The notes under the pieces are model-generated. The model saw nothing but the letters and a program-made list of their open reading frames with translations, was not told where the DNA came from and ran no database searches. A stretch of DNA of 64,000 nt from Pontibacter rufus (GTDB lineage Bacteria; Bacteroidota; Bacteroidia; Cytophagales; Hymenobacteraceae). The translations under genes were made by a program, and so were the position numbers. Below, in pieces: positions 58,985-64,000 of the stretch; positions within the stretch are counted from its first letter, which is position 1, and each line of letters begins with the position of its first letter. The stretch is from positions 558,001 through 622,000 of the forward strand of contig NZ_JADQDR010000001.1 in NCBI RefSeq assembly GCF_015694705.1. The letters run 5' to 3'.

Positions 58985-61900
58985 ATGATAAATAGCATCA
59001 TTGCTTTTTCCATCCGGAACAAGCTCCTTATCGGCCTGATGGTCGTCGCCTGGATTGGCGCGGGTGTCTGGGCCATGTCTACCGTCAACCTGGGTTCCGT
59101 GCCCGACATTACCAACAACCAGGTACAGGTCATCACTGTCTCCGAGAATCTGTCTACCCAGGATATCGAGCAGTTTGTTACCTATCCCGTGGAGCTGGCC
59201 ATGGCTAACCTGCCGGGGGTGGAGGAAATACGCTCCGTGTCCCGCTTCGGCCTTTCGGTTGTTACCATCGTGTTCGAAGAGAACATGGGCACATACCTGC
59301 CCCGGCAGCTGGTGCAGGAAAAGCTCAGTGAAGTAAGTGCCGAAATCCCGGAGCAGTTCGGGTCGCCTGCGATGGGCCCCATCAGCACCGGTCTGGGAGA
59401 GATATACCAGTATGTGATTGAGCCGCAGCCAGGGTATGACAGCGTGTACACGCCCACAGAACTACGCACCATCCAGGACTGGCTGGTGGCACGCCAGATG
59501 GCGCTGGTGCCCGGCGTGGTGGAGGTAAACGCCTTTGGCGGCAACATCAAGCAGTATGAAGTCGCGCTGGACCCGGGCAAGCTCAACTCGATGAATGTGT
59601 CCATTTCAGAGGTGTTCGAGGCGCTGGAAAAAAACAACGTCAACACCGGGGGCGCTTACATTGAGCGGAACAACATGGCCAACTTTATCCGGGGAGAAGG
59701 CCTGGTGCGCTCGCTGGATGACATTCGCGACATTGTCGTCAGAAACGAGAACGGCACGCCGATCCTGATCAGAGACGTGACTGATACCGTACAATTTGGC
59801 AGCCAGGTGCGCTACGGCGCTTTCACGCAGGACGGGCGGGAGGCCGTGGGCGGCATGGTGCTCATGCTCCGGGGAGAGAGCCCGGACAAAGTGATTACTG
59901 CGGTGAAAGCGCGTATGGCCGAGGTGCAGAAGTCGCTGCCGGAAGGATTGGTGATCAAGCCTTTTATTGACCAGAGCAACCTGATAGCGCGCACGACCAG
60001 CACTGTTTCCAAAAACCTGACCGAGGGCGCGTTAATCGTGGTATTTGTGCTCGTGCTGCTGCTGGGCAGCTTCCGGGGCGGCCTGATCACCGCTTCGGTG
60101 ATCCCGCTGGCTTTGCTGTTCGCGTTTATCCTCATGCGCATCTTCAATGTGTCGGCCAATCTGATGAGCCTGGGAGCCATTGACTTCGGTATTATCGTGG
60201 ACGGCGCCGTGATTATTGTGGAGGGCACGATTCATCTGATAGAAAAGAAAGTCAGGGAAGGCAAGGGGAATTTCGGGCAGCGACAGATGGATGAGATTGC
60301 CTACGACTCGGGCAGCACCATGATGAACGCGGCGTTTTTCGGGCAGATCATCATCCTGATAGTTTTCGCGCCTATCCTCTTCCTGACCGGCGTGGAGGGC
60401 AAGATGTTCCAGCCGATGGCCTTTACCTTTGGCTTTGCCGTGCTGGGGGCCATTATACTATGCCTCACCTACGTGCCGATGGCAGCCGCCTTGTTTCTCA
60501 AGCCTTCTCACAACAAAAAGAACCTGCTTAGCCGCGTTGAAAACAAAGTGGCGCATGTCAGCAACCGGCTGATGGGCGGGATAAACAGGGGCTACCTTCC
60601 CGTGCTTCGCAAGTCATTAAACCACAAGGCGCTGGTTATCATCACAGCGGTCGTGCTGCTGGCCGGGGCGGGGTTTACGTTCTCTCGTATGGGCGGGGAG
60701 TTTATACCCAGCCTGGACGAGGGCGACATCGCCATGCAGGCGCTGCTGCGGCCGGGAAGCTCCCTGTCTGAGAGCATCGAGCAATCCAAAAAGATGGAAA
60801 AGATTGTGCTGGAGAATTTCCCGGAGGTCAAGACGATGGTGGCCCGCATCGGGGTGTCAGCCATCCCCACCGACCCGATGCCAATGGACATCGCCGACAC
60901 CTTTATCATCCTGGAAAAGGATGAGAAAAAATGGGTGAGCGCCGATTCCAAAGAAGAACTGATTGAAAAGATAAAGGCGAAGCTCTCGGTGCTGCCGGGC
61001 ATCAACTACGTATTCAGCCAGCCGGTGGAGTTGCGGTTCAACGAACTCATCAGCGGTGTACGGGAGGACGTGGCGGTGAAGCTGTACGGGGAGGACTTAA
61101 AAGTGCTGGCCGCTAAAGCCGAGCAGATGGCGCAGATCATCCAGTCCGTGCCGGGCGCGGGCGACGTGAACCTGGAAGCCACCGCAGGGTTGCCGCAGAT
61201 GACCGTGCGCTTCGACCGCGGAAAAATCGCACAGTATGGATTGAACATCGAAAAACTCAACAATTATATCAGCACTGCCTTCGCCGGGGGCGAGGCCGGG
61301 GTGGTGTTTGAAGGGGAAAAGCGCTTTGACATTGTCGTTCGCCTTTCTAAGGAGAACAGGCGCAGCATTGAAGACCTCAGGAACCTGTACATCGACTTGC
61401 CGAACGGGGAGCAGGTGCCCTTGCAGCAGGTAGCCGACATCAGTTTCCAGCCGGGTCCCATGCAGATTTCCCGGGACAACACCTTCCGCAGGATAAACGT
61501 GGGCGTGAACGTGCGGGGTCGCGACGTGGAAAGTATGGTGGAGGAGATACAGCAAAAGCTGGACGCGCAGCTGGACCTGCCGCCGGGGTATTACATCACC
61601 TATGGCGGTTCATTCGAGAACCTGCAACGGGCAAAGGCGCGCCTGCAAATCGTGGTGCCCATTGCGCTGGCGCTGATATTCGTGCTGCTATACTTTGCCC
61701 TGAAGTCGCTTTCCCAGTCGGTTATGATTTACATGGCGGTGCCGCTGGCGGCCATCGGCGGGGTGTTTGCCCTGGCGCTTCGGGGAATGCCTTTCAGCAT
61801 ATCCGCCGGCGTTGGCTTTATCGTCCTTTTTGGGGTAGCCGTGCTGAACGGGCTGGTGCTGGTCAGCCGCTTCAACAGCCTGAAGGAGGAAGGCATCACC

Positions 61901-63427
61901 GACCTGAAGCAACGCATCTTTACGGGAACGGAGGAACGGATACGCCCTATCCTGCTGACGGCCACAGCCGCCATCATGGGCTTTATCCCGATGGCTTTCT
62001 CTGCCTCTGCGGGGGCCGAGGTGCAACGGCCGCTGGCCACCGTCGTTATTGGGGGGCTGATTACGGCAACGCTGCTGACTTTGCTGGTCGTGCCTGTTTT
62101 ATACTTCCTGGTTGAGTCCCGGTCAGGCAGAAAGGGCGGTGGTTCAGCGAGGTTGGCGATGGCTCCTTCGTTTCTTATCCCGTTTATACTTGCTTTCGGG
62201 CTGCTTCTTGCTCCAAATATGGCGAAGGCACAGAATACGGCGGCAATGCCTTCAGACAGCCTGCCCGTTATCTCGATGGAGGAAGCTGTCGAAAGAGCCA
62301 TCGCCAGTTATCCATCTGTAAAAGCCGCCAAGCTGGACGTGGCGAGCCAGGAAGCCCTGAAGAAAACAGCCTGGAACCTGGGCAGCACGCAAATTTTTAC
62401 CGGCAAGGAAGAGGTAGGCAACCGCAACGAGGGCATTGTCGGCAACAATGGCATCTATAACCGCATCGGCGTGCAGCAGCAAAACATAGAAGTGTTTGGC
62501 GTAGCGCCCAGGCTGAAGCTTCAAAAGCAGCAGGTCGCCCTGTCGGAGGCGGCCCTGGACCTGACCACGCTACAGGTGGCGCGGGAGGTAAGCATTGCCT
62601 GGGGCAACACGTATGCGGCCAAAAGCCGGTACCTGCTATATCAAAGGCTGGATTCTATTTTCACGGAGTTTGCCCGTGCGGCCAGGATAAGGTATGAAAC
62701 CGAGGCCACCTCTAACCTGGAGTACCTGGCGTCTACGAACCAGGCCCGGCAAATCACCCTGCAAAAAGAGCAGGCGTATCGGAACTACCAAATAGCCCTG
62801 CAACAACTGAACCTGTGGCTGGTGAGCGACACCCCTTTTACCGTGGCCATGACTGACCCGGAGCAGCTGACAGTAGCCATACCTAACCCGGCAGACACCC
62901 TGTCGCGGCATCCGCTGCTGGATTATTCCCGCCAGCAGGTGAAGGTGGCCGATGCGCGCTACCGCGTGGCCAAGTCCGATTTCCTGCCCAGCCTGAGCGG
63001 CCAGTATGCGGCACAGGAGATTGCCGGACAGAGCGGGTTTTACAGTTATCAGATAGGTATAAACATTCCATTGTTTTTCCTGCCCGAGCGCGGCCGTGCC
63101 CAGTCGGCGAAGATTGAGCGCGAAATCGCCGGGCAGAACCTGTCCCGCACACAGTTGGAGCTACAGGCCAGCTATAGCAGCCTGCTGGAGGAATACCGCA
63201 AGTGGTATAACTCCTGGCAGTATTACCAGCAGGAAGCCCTGCCCCTGGCCGTGCAGCAACGCAACGGGGCCATCATCGCCTACCGGGAAGGGGCTATCGA
63301 CTATGTCGCTTTCCTGCAGAATATCAGGGACGCCATACAGGTGGAGCTGGATTCCAGGGACGCCCTGGCCAATTACCTGGAGGCAAAATCCCGCCTTGGC
63401 TACTTTCTTCAATCATCTAATCAATAA
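58985..63427 (+). CDS. CzcA-type RND pump fused to a TolC domain
   Basis: A 1480-residue protein. Residues 1-~1045 are a complete HME-RND permease: IPDITNNQVQVIT-type start (VPDITNNQVQVITVSENLST), DFGIIVDGAVIIVEG in helix 4, GGEFIPSLDEGDIAMQ, and GVAVLNGLVLVSRFN. At ~1059-1085 a signal-peptide-like segment (MAPSFLIPFILAFGLLLAPN, then MAKAQN) leads into residues ~1090-1480, a TolC-type channel (ISMEEAVERAIASYPSVKAA, FLQNIRDAIQVELDSRDALA). Thus inner-membrane pump and outer-membrane channel are joined, presumably cut at AKA-QN. Divalent cation export (Zn, Cd, Co) is inferred. Confidence 0.92.
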   Translation: MINSIIAFSIRNKLLIGLMVVAWIGAGVWAMSTVNLGSVPDITNNQVQVITVSENLSTQDIEQFVTYPVELAMANLPGVEEIRSVSRFGLSVVTIVFEENMGTYLPRQLVQEKLSEVSAEIPEQFGSPAMGPISTGLGEIYQYVIEPQPGYDSVYTPTELRTIQDWLVARQMALVPGVVEVNAFGGNIKQYEVALDPGKLNSMNVSISEVFEALEKNNVNTGGAYIERNNMANFIRGEGLVRSLDDIRDIVVRNENGTPILIRDVTDTVQFGSQVRYGAFTQDGREAVGGMVLMLRGESPDKVITAVKARMAEVQKSLPEGLVIKPFIDQSNLIARTTSTVSKNLTEGALIVVFVLVLLLGSFRGGLITASVIPLALLFAFILMRIFNVSANLMSLGAIDFGIIVDGAVIIVEGTIHLIEKKVREGKGNFGQRQMDEIAYDSGSTMMNAAFFGQIIILIVFAPILFLTGVEGKMFQPMAFTFGFAVLGAIILCLTYVPMAAALFLKPSHNKKNLLSRVENKVAHVSNRLMGGINRGYLPVLRKSLNHKALVIITAVVLLAGAGFTFSRMGGEFIPSLDEGDIAMQALLRPGSSLSESIEQSKKMEKIVLENFPEVKTMVARIGVSAIPTDPMPMDIADTFIILEKDEKKWVSADSKEELIEKIKAKLSVLPGINYVFSQPVELRFNELISGVREDVAVKLYGEDLKVLAAKAEQMAQIIQSVPGAGDVNLEATAGLPQMTVRFDRGKIAQYGLNIEKLNNYISTAFAGGEAGVVFEGEKRFDIVVRLSKENRRSIEDLRNLYIDLPNGEQVPLQQVADISFQPGPMQISRDNTFRRINVGVNVRGRDVESMVEEIQQKLDAQLDLPPGYYITYGGSFENLQRAKARLQIVVPIALALIFVLLYFALKSLSQSVMIYMAVPLAAIGGVFALALRGMPFSISAGVGFIVLFGVAVLNGLVLVSRFNSLKEEGITDLKQRIFTGTEERIRPILLTATAAIMGFIPMAFSASAGAEVQRPLATVVIGGLITATLLTLLVVPVLYFLVESRSGRKGGGSARLAMAPSFLIPFILAFGLLLAPNMAKAQNTAAMPSDSLPVISMEEAVERAIASYPSVKAAKLDVASQEALKKTAWNLGSTQIFTGKEEVGNRNEGIVGNNGIYNRIGVQQQNIEVFGVAPRLKLQKQQVALSEAALDLTTLQVAREVSIAWGNTYAAKSRYLLYQRLDSIFTEFARAARIRYETEATSNLEYLASTNQARQITLQKEQAYRNYQIALQQLNLWLVSDTPFTVAMTDPEQLTVAIPNPADTLSRHPLLDYSRQQVKVADARYRVAKSDFLPSLSGQYAAQEIAGQSGFYSYQIGINIPLFFLPERGRAQSAKIEREIAGQNLSRTQLELQASYSSLLEEYRKWYNSWQYYQQEALPLAVQQRNGAIIAYREGAIDYVAFLQNIRDAIQVELDSRDALANYLEAKSRLGYFLQSSNQ

Positions 63428-63432
63428 ATAAA

Positions 63433-64000
63433 ATGACAATGCATTATAAAATAAAATCAATCGTCCTGCTGGGTCTGTTGTCGCTTGCGTTCAGCGCGTG
63501 CAGCAACGAAAGCGAGCCTGCCGGGAACCAGGCCGGGCCGAATGAAGATGCCACGGCGGCATCCGGTAACCACGAAGCGGCAGAGGCGCATGAGGAAGGC
63601 ACCGTGCGTATGTCTCCCCTGCAACTGGAGGCCGTGGGCCTTAAGCTGGGAACGCTCCAGAACAGAAACCTGTCTACTGCTATAAAGGTAACGGGCGAGC
63701 TGGAGGTGCCGCCCCAAAGCGAGGCTAATGTAAGCGCCATCGTTGGGGGCAACGTGCAAAGTATAAAAGTGGTAGAGGGCGACAAGGTACGCAAAGGCCA
63801 GACCCTCGCCGTGCTGTCTCACCCTGACCTGGTGCAGATGCAGGTGGACCTGCAGGAGGCAGCCGGCAGGCTGCAATACCTGGAGCAGGAATACCAGCGC
63901 CAGCAGCGGCTGTATGAGCAGAAGGTGGGTTCCGGCAGAGCGCTTCAGGAAGCTACCTCGAATTTTACCGCTACCAAGGCGCAGGTGGCTGGCCTAAAGT
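63433..64000 (+). CDS. czcB: CzcB-type RND adaptor (cut by window edge)
   Basis: ATG 63433, lipoprotein signal ending FSAC, a His/Glu-rich linker (NHEAAEAHEEGTVRMSPLQL), then the barrel and lipoyl parts of a membrane-fusion protein (LEVPPQSEANVSAIVGGNVQ, VVEGDKVRKGQTLAVLSHPD) and the start of its coiled hairpin. It runs off the right edge at about residue 189. It follows the CzcA-TolC stop by 5 bases and belongs to the same operon. Confidence 0.88.
   Translation, partial: MTMHYKIKSIVLLGLLSLAFSACSNESEPAGNQAGPNEDATAASGNHEAAEAHEEGTVRMSPLQLEAVGLKLGTLQNRNLSTAIKVTGELEVPPQSEANVSAIVGGNVQSIKVVEGDKVRKGQTLAVLSHPDLVQMQVDLQEAAGRLQYLEQEYQRQQRLYEQKVGSGRALQEATSNFTATKAQVAGLK

Noticed and set aside
1..64000. 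CRISPR arrays, rRNA and tRNA genes, replication origin
   Set aside because: I saw no regularly spaced repeats, no tRNA cloverleaf with CCA-type end and no iteron or DnaA-box cluster; a covariance search would be needed to exclude small RNAs.

Overview
The window reads as a stretch of a Bacteroidota chromosome or large plasmid, most likely Cytophagales (Pontibacter/Hymenobacter-like). Three things support this. Several promoters have the Bacteroidota form (TTG, about 20 bases, TAnnTTTG). Several protein families are typical of the phylum (DUF3347, HYC_CC_PP, DUF6660, DUF1259, GDCCVxC, a CzcA-TolC fusion). Outer-membrane genes end in Phe. The assignment to order or family is inference. Most of the window is about half G+C, while 3.5-10.2 kb is clearly A+T rich and looks imported.

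Layout. 0.0-3.5 kb: a leftward operon (CsoR-like regulator, thioredoxin-like protein, four-helix Cys-rich copper protein, an edge gene) and two rightward secreted proteins. 3.5-6.8 kb: an IS1595-type transposon with perfect 25-bp inverted repeats and an 8-bp target duplication; its transposase is broken and it carries a DUF262/DUF1524 (GmrSD-like) gene between two small genes. 6.8-10.2 kb: a second foreign block with a KGG-type basic protein, a P63C-like protein, an HTH-ImmA/IrrE peptidase, an IS1-type DDE protein without visible IS ends, and a small zinc-ribbon protein. 10.7-16.7 kb: rightward genes for a VKOR/SPW membrane protein, an MGH1-like glycosidase, a DUF2231 protein and a multicopper oxidase fused to an outer-membrane barrel. 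17-22.7 kb: chromate transporter, DoxX, methyltransferase, a frameshifted TauE/SafE exporter, hemerythrin and an AraC regulator. 22.7-31 kb: decayed DNA, DUF305, membrane proteins, a CPH-type copper ATPase (CopB), a nonsense-mutated sugar dehydrogenase, an epimerase and an HMA protein. 31-41 kb: an MBL/rhodanese protein and a long leftward copper operon (DUF3347, methyltransferase, beta-propeller, CopA, Met-rich protein, PII-like protein, SHOCT), followed by copper-binding proteins. 41-44 kb: two regulators that fuse an HMA-like metal domain to an AraC DNA-binding domain. 44-53.5 kb: a leftward cus operon (HYC_CC_PP, CusA split in two, TolC, two adaptors, a microprotein, DUF3347). 53.6-54.8 kb: ArsR, MerTP fusion and GDCCVxC protein. 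54.9-58.2 kb: phosphoesterase, ACR3, ArsM and ArsR. 58.3-64 kb: DUF6660, a CzcA-TolC fusion and the start of CzcB.

Together this is a multi-metal resistance island (copper/silver, mercury, arsenic, chromate, and divalent cations). Copper would be oxidised by the MCO, bound by Met-, Cys- and His-rich proteins, pumped from the cytoplasm by two P1B ATPases and expelled by the Cus RND pump. The most interesting unexplained structure is regulatory: three copper operons are preceded by tandem TACATA-type half-sites spaced exactly 21 bases apart, and a different 21-base tandem (TGTACA-type) lies beside one of the HMA-AraC genes. This suggests that the two fused regulators are one-component metal sensors with separate operators. 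The best candidate new systems outside metal resistance are the transposon-borne DUF262 module and the adjoining KGG/P63C/ImmA/DDE cluster.
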